Shown here piece after piece: positions 54,512 to 64,000 of a DNA stretch of 64,000 bases. Numbering within the stretch: position 1 is the stretch's first letter; the number at the start of each line of letters is the position of its first letter. Below the pieces are notes generated by a model. That model had not been told where the DNA came from and ran no database searches. It saw nothing but the letters and a program-made list of their open reading frames with translations. Position numbers and translations under genes: made by a program. The DNA is from Shinisaurus crocodilurus (taxonomy: Eukaryota; Chordata; Lepidosauria; Squamata; Shinisauridae): positions 285,856,521 through 285,920,520 of the forward strand of contig CM037876.1 of assembly GCA_021292165.1 (NCBI GenBank), read 5' to 3'.

Positions 54512-55480
54512 CTCACAATCACAATGGCTATTTTTCTTTTTTTTTCTTGAGTACTTGATGGCAAAGGATGACAACAGCCCTAGAGGAAATAGAAACACTG
54601 CTGTGCATGCTACAGTTACCTGGCTGACTGGCCACCAACCAAGGCGGTAACTCGGATGTAATTTCTGATTTTTCCAATGGGTACCGCAGAAAAATCAACC
54701 CAGCCAGAAGTATTAAAAAAAAAAAAAAATCCAATTGCTTCCCACAATTAATTTCCAATAGCTTAGTTAGTCCTTTATGTAGCAACCAGTTAAAAAGTTT
54801 TCTCTTGATAGTCTACAGGAAGGAAAATCTAAATGTCAGGAACAAGACTAGAAGGACTCTCAAGGAGGAGTGGAAGGGATTGGCTGGAGCTATGTGCCTC
54901 CCCCACCCCTCAAATGCCCCATCTAGAAATGTGGCTGCCCCACCTAACAAGGAAGACTGGCTACAGGGCTGCACCATAGATCTGGCATGCAAAACTACAG
55001 CAAGAACGAGAAAAGAAATGCAGAAGCAACAAAATGTGTTATGGCACCCCACCCCACAAAACCCTTAAAATAGTGTTTAAAAATAATAAAATTGTGCTCT
55101 GGCCTTATGATTTTTAGGGATCTTGACTTGTGATTTTGTGATCAGGCCATAATATGCCTTAAATGAGGTGATGTACAGTTTGAAGTATTCATTGACATGA
55201 TTTGCTTGGATCGAGGCAGAATGCTCCTTGCTGGGAGAGTTTGTTAGGTGGGGGTTATTAGGTGAGGGCTTTGGGTTCATGCTGTACGTTAGTCCAGGTT
55301 TTCGCCTGTCAAAACCCCTGCCAACAAAACTAAAAATTGTTCCTGTTTCCTACTGAAAACAATCGGGGGAAGCTGACGTAAGTATCTAAAAACCTCATTT
55401 AACCATGTGGGAAATCATAGCATGCCAGCCATTACAAGGGATCTCTTATCTGCTTTACACACACCCTAGGAAGCTATTTC
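54512..55480. other. Intergenic, unassigned
   Basis: No repeat or gene recognised. A-run at 54715-54729. Confidence 0.4.
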
Positions 55481-55509
55481 CCATGTGAAAGACAGATACT
55501 CATGGGAGA

Positions 55510-55664
55510 CAGGGCTGGTGCAAGGCAGTTTGGTGCCCTAGGCAAGATCAGATATTTAGCACACACCCCTTCCCACTTGAGCCCTCCCTCCCTATTTCTG
55601 GCACCCCCTTTAGCCCTGCGCCCTAGGCAGCTGCCTAGTTGGCCTAATGGTAGCACCGGCCCTG
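55510..55664. mobile_element. hAT-like element, family L, short copy, perfect TSD
   Basis: Left end CAGGGCTGGTGCAAGG and right end TAGCACCGGCCCTG. ATGGGAGA is duplicated at 55502-55509 and 55665-55672. It is 155 bp and lacks the GC-rich middle of the copy at 53730. The right inner arm CCCTAGGCAGCTGCCTAG is itself palindromic. Confidence 0.9.
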
Positions 55665-55699
55665 ATGGGAGAAAAACCTGCATTGACAGAGAAGGAATG

Positions 55700-56009
55700 G
55701 AAACAAATACATACTTGAGATACTGGGATAGCTGTCCTCCTTCGTTTCATCTGGCAATTCGGAATGCAAGTGGAGTTAGCAAGGATGCCATTTCAGGGGA
55801 ACGGGGCAAACAGATTTTATGCGGAAGGGGGCAAGAATTACAGAACGATTGAGATGGAATTGCAAAGAATTAATACACATGAATCTGTTAGTGTGTGCTG
55901 ATACAAAGAACTTTTGTTGTGACTGCTTTTCAGATTTCACACAGAATAACTGTAGCAATATTATCAATGCAGGTTTAATTATCACCCATTGAGGCCATAT
56001 GCAGCACCA
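55700..56009. other. Intergenic, unassigned
   Basis: Unremarkable sequence without recognised repeats. Confidence 0.35.
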
Positions 56010-56080
56010 TCCAAGCATGTTTACTCAGAAGTAAGTCCCACTAAGCTCAATGAGAGTTACTCTGTAGTAAGTGTATTTAT
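56010..56080. repeat. Single arm of family D repeat
   Basis: TGTTTACTCAGAAGTAAGTCC and AGAGTTACTCTGTAGTAAGTG match 27594-27662. Confidence 0.6.
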
Positions 56081-56145
56081 ACCAATAGTGACATAGGCTG
56101 TAATCCTCCACAAAATTAGATGAGCCACAGTTATTTCAAATTAAA

Positions 56146-56240
56146 GGCACAATCCTATGCAAGTTGATAGTAGAAAAAAGGCCTACAAAACCCAGCATGC
56201 CCCAGCCAGCTATGTCTAAACTTGCATAGGATTGCACCCT
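56146..56240. mobile_element. Family B MITE, shortened
   Basis: Left GGCACAATCCTATGCAAG, right CTTGCATAGGATTGCACCCT. The middle CCCAGCATGCCCCAGCCAGC runs straight into TATGTCTAAAC, so one inner arm is missing. Confidence 0.75.
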
Positions 56241-56380
56241 AAATAGCCTTATTATGTGCAGAAGTGCAGTTGCAGTGTAAAGTGTGCATTGCATTGAGCA
56301 GTATTTCTTTATTATATTTCTCTGTTGCCCAATAGCTGAAACTCAATAATCCTCTCAAACTATACTGCCCAATAATCCCC

Positions 56381-56382
<2 letters not shown>

Positions 56383-56443
<61 letters not shown>
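56383..56443. repeat. (TC)n/(AC)n compound microsatellite
   Basis: About 18 TC units followed by about 10 CA units. Confidence 0.97.
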
Positions 56444-56702
56444 GGGGTGAAAATAGCATTTTCACACATGACTACTGGACATAGACAATACTTTTGTCAG
56501 AGAGAACTAGTTGTAGTAGGTGGCATGACGCATTTTTGCCTGAGTAGGCTCATATCTGCCTACTTCTGTTACAGGTTTTGCAAATTTGACCAGAGGTGGC
56601 AGTGGGATGACTATTTGCACTGTGGGAAATGGCAGATTTGTCATACCAACCTTAATCTCTCTTTAAAAAACAAACAAAAACCGATTTCTCAACCCTTTAA
56701 AA

Positions 56703-57027
56703 TAGAAGTGGGGAACCTCTTTCATCAGCCCAAGGGCCAAATTCAATTTTGGAGCAGCTCTTGGGTGCCACATTCCAGTAGTGGGCAAGGAGTCAAGGGC
56801 CCAAGGGGTGCCGTCAAAACACAAAAGAATGCCAGAGCGTATTGCAGCTTAAAGGTCTTAGTGCCAGTAACTATGCCTTAGGAGAGGCATTTCAAACTTT
56901 TAGAATGGGGGAAAGACTGCACAAAAGCTGGGAAAGCACCAAATGACCTGTGGTTGGGGGGGGAGGGGCATGGCTATCTGGGCAACCCCAGAGAGCCGTA
57001 CTGAGACCCCCGGGGGGGGCATCCCTG
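56703..57027. mobile_element. hAT-like element with perfect 8-bp TSD
   Basis: Left end TAGAAGTGGGGAACCTC (first base changed from C) and right end GGGCATCCCTG. CTTTAAAA is duplicated at 56695-56702 and 57028-57035. It has the same end type as 25264-25616. Confidence 0.85.
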
Positions 57028-57048
57028 CTTTAAAAGAGCAGAAGGCAG

Positions 57049-57248
57049 CAGCAGTGGCTGGTGGCTCCAATGTCAGTGGGGCAGTGTATCCACTCCAAGT
57101 TTCAGTCTGAACTTTAAAGGCGCTATCCATGGTGCTGAACCTAGTTTTGGGTTGGGGCTCATCACCATGGATAGTTCCTTTAAAGTTCAGACTGAAACCT
57201 GGAGTGGATACACCGCCCCACTGACATTGGAGCCACCAGCCTCCACTG
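57049..57248. mobile_element. hAT-like MITE, family F, complete
   Basis: A 200-bp element with long complementary arms: CTGGTGGCTCCAATGTCAG and CTGACATTGGAGCCACCAG, AGTCTGAACTTTAAAGG and CCTTTAAAGTTCAGACT. The ends are CAGCAGTGGCTGG and CCAGCCTCCACTG. Flanks GAAGGCAG and GAAGGTGG match at 7 of 8. It starts 21 bases after the hAT element that ends at 57027. Confidence 0.85.
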
Positions 57249-57608
57249 GAAGGTGGTGTGATAAAGCCGCTATTGTCCGTGGGACATACATGCATTTATT
57301 TTGTCCTGCTGTTATCTCTGATAAAAAATAGTGCCTAATAATTTTGGGGAGTGAGGGCAGAGGGAGTCTGTCTGGAACCACTTAAAACACTTTTTTTAAA
57401 AAAAAATTGGTAATTTATAATTTTTTTGAAGCAGTTGAATGCCAGATTTTTTCTTCTTCTGCTATTCTTCACATTGATGACTTCCTCCAATAAAATCCTA
57501 TTGGTCAGATATGCGGACATCCAAAATGACAGTACCTAAGTGAAAAATATTTAGGAAGCATGCGTCCCAGGCACGTCACCGCTTATGTGATCCACTTCTT
57601 AGAGACAG

Positions 57609-57785
57609 AGGAGCCAGTCTGTTGTAGTGGTTAGAGCAGGGCTCTCCAACCTTGGGTCCCCAAATGTTGCTGGCCTACAGCTCCCAGCATACCCAGCCAG
57701 CATGGCTAATGGCAAGGGATTCTGGGAGCTGTAGTCCAGCAACATCTGGGGACCCAAGGTTGGAGAGCCCTGGGTTAGAGTGCTG
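57609..57785 (+). mobile_element. SINE head split by a family A MITE
   Basis: GAGCCAGTCTGTTGTAGTGGTTAGAG (57611-57636) is the head of the tRNA-derived SINE. It continues after the MITE with the duplicated GGTTAGAG and TGCTGG, and then a second SINE copy begins at 57786. Confidence 0.75.
57637..57772. mobile_element. hAT-like MITE, family A, perfect 8-bp TSD
   Basis: Ends CAGGGCTCTCCAACC and GGTTGGAGAGCCCTG, with the core GCAACATCTGGGGACCC. GGTTAGAG is duplicated at 57629-57636 and 57773-57780. It lies in the SINE head, so it is younger than that SINE. Confidence 0.92.
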
Positions 57786-58051
57786 GAGCCAGTGTGGTGC
57801 AGTGGTTAGTGTTGGACTGGAACTTGGAAGATGCGGGTTCCAGTCTCCACTCATGCCATTAATTTCCTTGGATGACTTTAGGCCAGTCACTGACTCTCAG
57901 CCTAACCTAACCTACCTCACAGGGTTGTTCTGAGAATAAAATGGAGAGGCTAAAAGCCACTTTTATGGATAAAAGTCCATAAAAGCCCCCTTGGGTTCCT
58001 TGCAAGATGAAAAAAGCAGGGATATAAATGTAATAATTAAATAAATAAAAA
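57786..58051 (+). mobile_element. tRNA-derived SINE, full length
   Basis: Head GAGCCAGTGTGGTGCAGTGG, B box GGTTCCAGTCTCC, then AACCTAACCTACCTCACAGG. The body has a short duplication (AAAAGCCACTTTTATGGATA and ATAAAAGCCCCCTTGG), and the tail is (AAAT)n. Confidence 0.85.
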
Positions 58052-58220
58052 GCGACTTTCCTTACCAGCACTAGTGTCAGTAGGAGCAGCTACTACAATT
58101 TGCTTCTTTGGCTGCCCACAGGGGACTGTCCATTTGGGATGCCTCTGTAATTGACTGTGCAAGCTCATGTGATCCAAGGCACCCGCATTGTGGACTTCTA
58201 GGAAGTACCCTGAATGCTAC

Positions 58221-58394
58221 AGGGGCCGTGGCTCAGTGGAAGAGCACATGCTTTGCATGAGAAAGGTCCCAGGTTCGATCCCCAGGCATCTCAAAGCTAG
58301 GACAGAATCTTGTCGGAAACTCTGGAAGCATTGACAGTACTGGGCTAGGTGGATCAACGGTCTGACTTAGTATAAAGCAGCTTCCCATGTTCCT
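58221..58394 (+). mobile_element. tRNA-Ala-like SINE
   Basis: Head GGGGCCGTGGCTCAGTGGAA (A box), CATGCTTTGCATGAGAAAGG, B box GGTTCGATCCCCAGG, then GGCTAGGTGGATCAACGGTC and GCAGCTTCCCATGTTCCT. It is the opposite-strand counterpart of 51602-51782. Confidence 0.88.
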
Positions 58395-59006
58395 CCCTAA
58401 AAATTGTGGCCATTCAAAACATGGAAGAAATGTTTGAGAGGGATGCCCAAAATTGGGGGTGGGGGAGGTACTTTTTTCAGCCTAAGTGAAAGGGAAATAA
58501 AATTGTTTTCAGTAATTTCAACTCAGCACTATTTGCTGCTGCAGGCCACAATTATTGAAGTATTTTGTTATTTAGCCCACATTCCATGTTTTAGGGTATG
58601 TATGTACCAGATTCACCGTTGTTAATGTTGCTGGGTCCTGAGAGACAAATTGTGACATGTTCGTTGGCTTGATGTACCACACCTTGGTGGAAAGGTGTTA
58701 GGGAAATCAGAAGTTTTGGTCTCCATTTGCCATCGTTGTTTCCCCACCGCCAACTGTACATGCATTGTGGAGATATTAATGTTGACAGAAACAAAGCGAG
58801 CTTCAGGAATTCTGCCAATTATATTTGTCTGATGTAAACCACACCAGTCTGAAAAATGTACAGTCGAGCTTTCTCACACCTCTCCACTTGGCCAGTCAGT
58901 TCTAGGTTGGAGCCTGGAACCTGTGAACTATATAACAGAAGCAACATTATCCCTCAGTAGTGATGGAGGATCAGTCTATTTCCAGTCCATGTCAGTTTCA
59001 CATGCA
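58395..59006. other. Intergenic, unassigned
   Basis: No feature recognised. Confidence 0.4.
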
Positions 59007-59256
59007 CAGGTAGTCCCCGGGTTACGAACAAGTTCCGTTCTTAAGAATGTCTTTAAGTTGAATTTGTATGTAAGTCGGAACAGCATAGTGTTCTATACGT
59101 TAAAATTGGCATTTACGCAAATTGAGAAAATTACGCAAATTGCGTAGTATACTACGCTATGTACTCTATGTAAATGTCATAGCGCCGGGGAACCCAGAAG
59201 TCCGTTCTTAAGTATGGGTTGTCTGTAAGTCAGACGTTGTTAACTCCGACTGCCTG
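59007..59256. mobile_element. Palindromic element, family G, second copy
   Basis: Left CAGGTAGTCCCCGGGTTACG, right AACTCCGACTGCCTG followed by TA. The middle has AAATTGCGTAGTATACTACGC. The left flank is CA, not TA, so the duplication is eroded. Confidence 0.75.
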
Positions 59257-59329
59257 TATTTGTTCATAAGTCCATTCAGTCCTGTTTCACCATCAATGTG
59301 CAATTTATTATTAGTAGGAGTAGCATTGT

Positions 59330-59577
59330 TATTATTATTAATTATATTTATATCCTGCCTTTTTTTTTCCTGCAAGGAACCCAAGGCAGCTTACATAGTC
59401 CTCCTCCTCTCCATTTTATCCTCACAACAGTGAGGCAGGTTAGGTGGAAGGTCAGTGACTGGCCCAAAGTCACCCAGTGAGCTTCATGGCTGAGTGGGGA
59501 CTAGAATCCAGATTTCCCAACTCCTAGTCCAACTCCTAGTCCAACACAGTGTGTCACTATGCCACACTGGCTCTCAA
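59330..59577 (-). mobile_element. tRNA-derived SINE
   Basis: Reversed tail AATTATATTTATATCCTGCC, body TTTTATCCTCACAACAGTG and head ACTATGCCACACTGGCTCTC. A short stretch CAACTCCTAGTC is duplicated in the head region (59518-59540). Confidence 0.82.
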
Positions 59578-59699
59578 AAAAAAAATTTTTTTAAGTATGA
59601 AAACTGGGATTACTTTTGTACATATTTTACCCTAAAATATTCATTTTTGTATGCATTTTACCCTAAAGTATTGATTTTACTATGCATTTTACCATAGAG

Positions 59700-59842
59700 C
59701 AGCAGACTTCCTAACTTGGTGCCTTCCAGATGTTTGGGACTACAATCCCCAACATTCCTGACCATTGGCTATGCTGGCTGGGGCTGATGGGGGTTGAAGT
59801 CCAAAATATCTGGAGGGCATCAGAATGGGGAAGGCTGTAATA
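59700..59842. mobile_element. hAT-like MITE, family C
   Basis: Arms GTTTGGGACTACAATCCC and GGGGTTGAAGTCCAAAATAT flank GCATTGG-like ACCATTGGCTATGCTGG. The ends CAGACTTCCTAACTTGG and AGAATGGGGAAGGCTG are complementary but eroded. Confidence 0.7.
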
Positions 59843-59959
59843 AAAATATACATTTTTGAGTTGTGAACTGTGTCACAAAATTTGGAGAAGTGCAAACACC
59901 AAAGGATAACTGTTTTCTCATCTATGTATTAGTCCAGGAAGTGCTAATCAGGTTTGTTT

Positions 59960-60913
59960 ATTTGCTTGTTCATTTGTTGCATTTATATCCCACCTTTTCT
60001 TCCAAGAAGCCCAAGGCAGCGTACAAAATCCTCCTCCTCTCTGTTTTATCCTCCCAACAACCCTGTGAGCTAGGTTAAGTGGCCAAGTGACTGGCCCAAA
60101 GCAAGAAATGTGCCTTCCTGTTTCTATAGCAAAGTTGTAATTTACTTTTGTTTGATCTTCATGCAAAGGCCTTTGTCAATGTGACTGTTCTTCTCAGGCT
60201 TGTTGGGGCAATGAAATAGTTACTTTTGTTGTTTAAAACATTTATAGCCCGCCATTCTGCCTTGAAAAAAGCAGCTAACACACTGCAAAATAAAAGTAAC
60301 ATTACGAGCCTTGAACTGTAGTTTAACTAACAGCTTTAAAGAGTTATAGACCCAGTTTGCACGATCGTGGCGTAGTTAACAAGCCATGGTGGCTTATTTC
60401 CCCTGCTGCACGTGCTGGTCGCGTGCTGGCTGGATTTCCCTAATTACCGTCCCTGGTGTGGCTCGCCATGCCATCCGAACCCAGGCATCATGGCTTGTTT
60501 GAGAGGGCAGCAACCCTCAAATAAGTCATGGGCTGTTGTTAGGTTATTTGAGGGTTGCTGCCCACCCCACCCCAAACAAGCCATGTCGCCTGGGTTCAGA
60601 TGACACAGCAAGCCATACCGGGGAGGGTAATTAGGGAAATCCAGCCAGCACACAACCAGCATGTGCGGCAGGAGAAATAAGCCACCATGGCTTGTTAACT
60701 ACGCCACGATCGTGCAAGCCACACCAGCGAGGGCAATTGGGGAAATCTGACTGGCATACGACCGGCATGCATGGTGGGGGAGAGAAGCCACTGTGGCTTA
60801 TTTCCCTTGCTGCGATCGTACAAATTGGCCCAGTGAGCATCATGGCCGAACAGGGACTTGTACTTGGTCTCCCCAGTCCGTAGTCCAACACTCTAACCAC
60901 TATACCACACTGG
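59960..60913 (-). mobile_element. tRNA-derived SINE split by about 720 bp
   Basis: The reversed body (TTTATATCCCACC to GACTGGCCCAAAG, about 59975-60102) is followed, after a large gap, by CAGTGAGCATCATGGCCGAAC and the reversed head ACTATACCACACTGG (60828-60913). The intervening sequence contains the family E palindrome. Confidence 0.6.
60350..60830. mobile_element. Long palindrome, family E, with an extra arm
   Basis: GCACGATCGTGGCGTAGTTA at 60359 is matched by TAACTACGCCACGATCGTGC near 60695-60714, so about 355 bp folds on itself. Inner pairs include AACAAGCCATGGTGGCTTAT and CACCATGGCTTGTT, CAACCCTCAAATAA and TTATTTGAGGGTTG, and GTGGCTCGCCATG-type core. A further arm (60715-60830) continues with GCATACGACCGGCATGC and GCCACTGTGGCTTATTTCCC. 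It lies in the SINE interrupted at 60102-60828. Confidence 0.7.
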
Positions 60914-61239
60914 TACACTTGGAAATGAGGACCAAATGAAATCCTTAAGCATCCCTATCTCTCAGAATGTGTAGATCGCTTACCCCAACTAGCCAGTTAC
61001 CAGCCACCCCACAAACATTTCTGGGGGATTGGGTAGGACTTCCAGGAGGGCCTAAGTTCCAACATCTCTCCTCTTACATATTAACAGCTGTCTTCCCCGA
61101 TCCTCACCTCATTCAGCTGGGCAGAGGCAGTGCTAGGTACTGAAAAGATCTGAGGCTCAGGCCCACAGGACAAAAAAATAAAAATAAAATAAAATAAAGA
61201 GCACAAATTTACATATGTTAATTTACATATGCTCTAAAG
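60914..61239. other. Intergenic, unassigned
   Basis: No feature except an A-rich AAAATAAAATAAAATAAA run near 61178-61199 and a short ACATATG duplication. Confidence 0.4.
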
Positions 61240-61370
61240 CAGGGATCTCCAACCTTGTGTCCCCAGATGTTGCTGGACTACAGCTCCCAGAATCCCTTGC
61301 CATTAGCCATGCTGGCTGGGTATGCTGGGAGCTGTAGGCCAGCAACATCTGGAGAGGTTGGGGAGCCCTG
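61240..61370. mobile_element. hAT-like MITE, family A, perfect 8-bp TSD
   Basis: Ends CAGGGATCTCCAACC and GGTTGGGGAGCCCTG. The core includes GCAGCTCCCAGAATCCC-like sequence. CTCTAAAG is duplicated at 61232-61239 and 61371-61378. Confidence 0.9.
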
Positions 61371-61785
61371 CTCTAAAGTCTCTCTGTGTGTCTTTAAAGG
61401 ACTCTGTCTCCTAAGGACACCCCTACTTGTAAACAGGAGAGAGGAGGGCATTTGATTTTTTTTAAAAAAACCTCAGGCAGAAATATTCAGGGGGGCAGCA
61501 GGTGGTGAAACACATGTGGGCAAAAAGCCAGCTCATCCACAGGAATCGGGTGCAACAGAGATCATCAGGGCCCCTGTACCTTTATTTCAGCAAGTGTCCA
61601 TGGACAGCAGGGTGGTGGGGCAGATGGCCTCCCAGAGATTCAGGGCTCCAAATGAAAGATTCAGGGCTCCAGCCCTAGTGGGCCACCCAATACTGCCTCT
61701 GCAGGTGAGAGGGGGATCCAGGAAGTCAGGTTTGTTAGCAGTAGAGAAAGGTCTTGAAGGACAAGGGATGCACAAAGGCTTAAAA

Positions 61786-61912
61786 CAGCTTTCCCTGACA
61801 TGGTGCCCTCCAGATGTTTTGGATTACAATTCCCATCATCCCTGAACATTGGCCATGGTGGCTGCGGCTGATGAGAGTTGTAGTCAGACATCTGGAAGGT
61901 TGGGGAAGGCTG
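61786..61912. mobile_element. hAT-like MITE, family C
   Basis: Left end CAGCTTTCCCTGACATGG, right end GGTTGGGGAAGGCTG. Arms GATGTTTTGGATTACAATTCCC and GAGTTGTAGTCAGACATC. Flanks GCTTAAAA and ACCTAAAA match at 6 of 8. Confidence 0.75.
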
Positions 61913-61929
61913 ACCTAAAATTAGATGAG

Positions 61930-62760
61930 TTTGATTGAGGTACACAAAAATATCTGGAACAACAGAAGATCTGGATCAGAGCAGCTTTTTCTTTATTTTC
62001 TTTTGCTGTTGAACTCCCATAATGGCAAATCCAAAGTGGAATCTATATAACAGACTGTTAATAGTAGTCAATGTTTTACTTGGTTTCACCAAAAAATAGT
62101 GACCCATATGTGGTTAATATCACAACTACTTTGTTAAGATCCAATAAAAATTCTTGTTGAGTACCAAAAAGCCACCGACCTCCTGTGGGTAGCTCAAAAG
62201 GCTGCTATCGCCATGAAGGAGTTTGTTCCAGTGATTGCAGAATGTGCAAAAACCGGTTGGGAAATGCAAAGCCAGGTCTTGAAACGGGAGCAAGAGACCT
62301 TATCATAGCTCCCTGACTATGGACTGGTTCAAGTCACAGGCTTCACAGGCAATGTATGCAATAAGGAAAGTGAGTTGCACAATGGGACTTGCTTTCCCAG
62401 CTGTTGCACTGTGTGCTTGAAGGAGGCTTTGAACACTTGTCCCACTCAAGAGACTTGTTCAGGCTGCTGCAGCCACTTCTATTTGGAGTGGGTCAAAAAC
62501 TAGGAGGTAGTGGGACTTGCATGGGGGAAATGGAGAGCCAGGGAGAGTTGTTATGAGCTACGGGGAATGCATGGCATCTTCACATCAGTTCTGGATTCTG
62601 CGGTCAGGGTAAACAGACACAGGAAAGTAGAAAGCAATTATTAGTGGATGACAGGGGTGTTGAACCTCAAGTCCATAGGCCAAATCCAGCACTCCTGATT
62701 CCTGCAGCTCTTTTCACCTGTGCTTCTGAAGAGTGAATCAGCTGGTCTTTCAAGGACCAG
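61930..62760. other. Intergenic, unassigned
   Basis: No repeat family could be assigned. One short open stretch at 62148-62307 is discussed under findings. Confidence 0.35.
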
Positions 62761-62764
62761 ATTA

Positions 62765-62985
62765 ATCTCTCAAGCTATCGACTGGTGTCAGACAACAATA
62801 ACCCGTGAATAGAACCCATGGTTTGTTGTGGCGTTGTGAACTGTAGGTTGTTCACCATGGTTTGTTATCTCGGCTGGGTTCAGACAACACCATAACCCAC
62901 ATTTTAACAACAACCCACAGTTCAGTGACAACCCATGCTCAACCCATGAGTGTGGGTTATCATGTTGTCTGAACCTAGTCATAGG
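62765..62985. mobile_element. Palindromic repeat, family E
   Basis: CAGACAACAATAACCCGTG opens and GGGTTATCATGTTGTCTG closes. The inside has ACAACCCACAGTTCAGTG and CGTTGTGAACTGTAGGTTG in opposite orientation, with GGCTGGGTTCAGACAACACC near the middle. Confidence 0.65.
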
Positions 62986-63349
62986 CTCCACTTCCTACTC
63001 AACTGATTCATGATGCATTTGCTGAATTAAACTGGGTCACAAGGGAAGAAGCATGAATCCTATAGGATTCCATGCCTGGGGCCCATTGGATCTTGTTGCC
63101 ATGGCTCATTTTTCTAAACTCTTCTTTGAACTTTTTCATACTGAAGAAGGTACTTTTTGTAGCCAACTGCAAAATGGGAAGTGTGAATTAGCTGCCTGAG
63201 CCAATACATCCATCCCACTTGGCTCTCCATATTGCCCGGTGGGCAGTGCAATGCACTGTCATCATGGGACACATTATGCAAGGGCTAATCTTGGAAGAAC
63301 AGCATCAAAAATAGGCTCACGCCTCAGCTAAAACCTCATGATAAAGGGT

Positions 63350-63560
63350 AGCCACAGATGCATCTCCAAAAAAGAGGAAATGAATCACCAAAAAAAGAGG
63401 ACAAAAAAGATGCAGATTTGCATAAAATGTGCATGTGCTAATTTATGTGTATAGATGCAAAATTAGAAATGATTACTATAATTTAAATGGAAATAAAATA
63501 CATTTTAGGGGGAAGTGTGACCAGATGAGGGAGGGACCTAGTTCTAGCCTCCTATAAGCC
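63350..63560. repeat. Family M repeat, one end
   Basis: GGGTAGCCACAGATGCATCTCC, then GAAATGATTACTATAATTTA and AATGGAAATAAAATACAT correspond to 46001-46130. The opposite terminus was not found. It contains a short direct repeat AAAAAAGAGGA (63367 and 63394). Confidence 0.5.
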
Positions 63561-64000
63561 TTGATTCAGCCAAATATTAATTCACGTGTTTAATATTATT
63601 ACACTGGAACATGATGCCCATTTAATCTAAGAGACATTCAGCTGAAGACACTGGATGTACTCTTGATGCAGGCAAGTTCTGAACCAGGTCCATCTTATAC
63701 AATAGCTTTTCAAGGCAAGCATACTTTGCTAGTTTGTTTTCCGCTGTAAGATAAAATGTGGCTTTTGTGTGTATTGATAAAACAGTAAAGGAAACTGCTG
63801 TGGTCCAACAGAGTTCCTGGCCTCAGTTCTAGGTGCATCACTACAAGCTACAGCAGCAAGCACATTTCCTTTGTCCATCTTCTGAACCAACTGTGCACTC
63901 ATTGTACAATTTTTACTGGTTTTACTCTACATTTTAGAGAGGTGTGTGTGTATATATATATATAATTGTTATGTATATTGTACTGTTTTTAATGATATAT
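63561..64000. other. Intergenic, unassigned, ends in AT-rich simple sequence
   Basis: No gene. GTGTGTGTATATATATATA at about 63942-63962 is a short compound microsatellite. Confidence 0.5.

Noticed and set aside
58221..58394. tRNA-Ala gene
   Set aside because: A-box and B-box are present and the head resembles tRNA-Ala, but the 3' half of the tRNA fold is replaced by a SINE body shared with 51602-51782.
1..64000. CRISPR arrays, bacterial operons or endogenous retroviruses
   Set aside because: No regularly spaced direct repeats, no bacterial-type gene clusters, and no LTR pair, gag, pol or env reading frames were seen. The RT sequences present are all of the LINE type.

Overview
The window is animal nuclear DNA, most likely from a squamate reptile (lizard or snake). 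The evidence is one vertebrate gene with canonical GT-AG introns, CR1 LINEs with tandem ATTCTATG-type tails, L2-like and L3/CR1-like LINE tails, tRNA-derived SINEs of the squamate type, and a very high density of short palindromic DNA transposons. Birds lack most of these DNA elements and mammals lack the young CR1. The species cannot be named from this sequence.

Host gene: the last six coding exons of SLC24A4 (K+-dependent Na+/Ca2+ exchanger NCKX4) lie on the + strand at 2503-2641, 7008-7174, 14224-14338, 16022-16134, 18811-18876 and 19368-19520. They splice in frame into 250 codons plus a TGA. They encode the end of the cytoplasmic loop and the whole C-terminal membrane half, including the alpha-2 ion-binding repeat. 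The N-terminal half lies left of the window. A 3' UTR follows, with polyadenylation signals at 22747, 31245 and 31413. No other protein-coding host gene could be established. In amniotes RIN3 usually follows SLC24A4 on the same strand, and a weak candidate for its promoter and first exon lies near 50.0-50.4 kb.

Repeats fill much of the rest. LINEs: a CR1 fragment at 12.0-13.35 kb; a nearly intact 3.1-kb CR1 endonuclease/reverse transcriptase unit on the minus strand at 37.63-40.73 kb, inserted into an older CR1; and many L2-like and L3/CR1-like 3' ends. SINEs: tRNA-derived copies, two tRNA-Ala-like copies, and two copies of a composite whose head resembles 5S rRNA and whose tail matches the CR1 3' end. 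DNA elements: at least a dozen palindromic families. Many have the CAG...CTG ends and 8-bp target duplications of hAT transposons, and most of those duplications have a central TA, as in the Buster group. Others have TA duplications, as in Tc1/mariner/pogo.

The two halves of the window differ in kind. The first 20 kb is SLC24A4 intron and exon sequence. From about 20 to 31.5 kb is probable 3' UTR or gene-proximal sequence with inserted elements. From 31.5 kb to the end is intergenic sequence built largely of nested transposons. No retrovirus-like sequence, CRISPR array or functional tRNA or rRNA gene was seen. Repeat family letters (A, B, C and so on) are local labels used only in this annotation.
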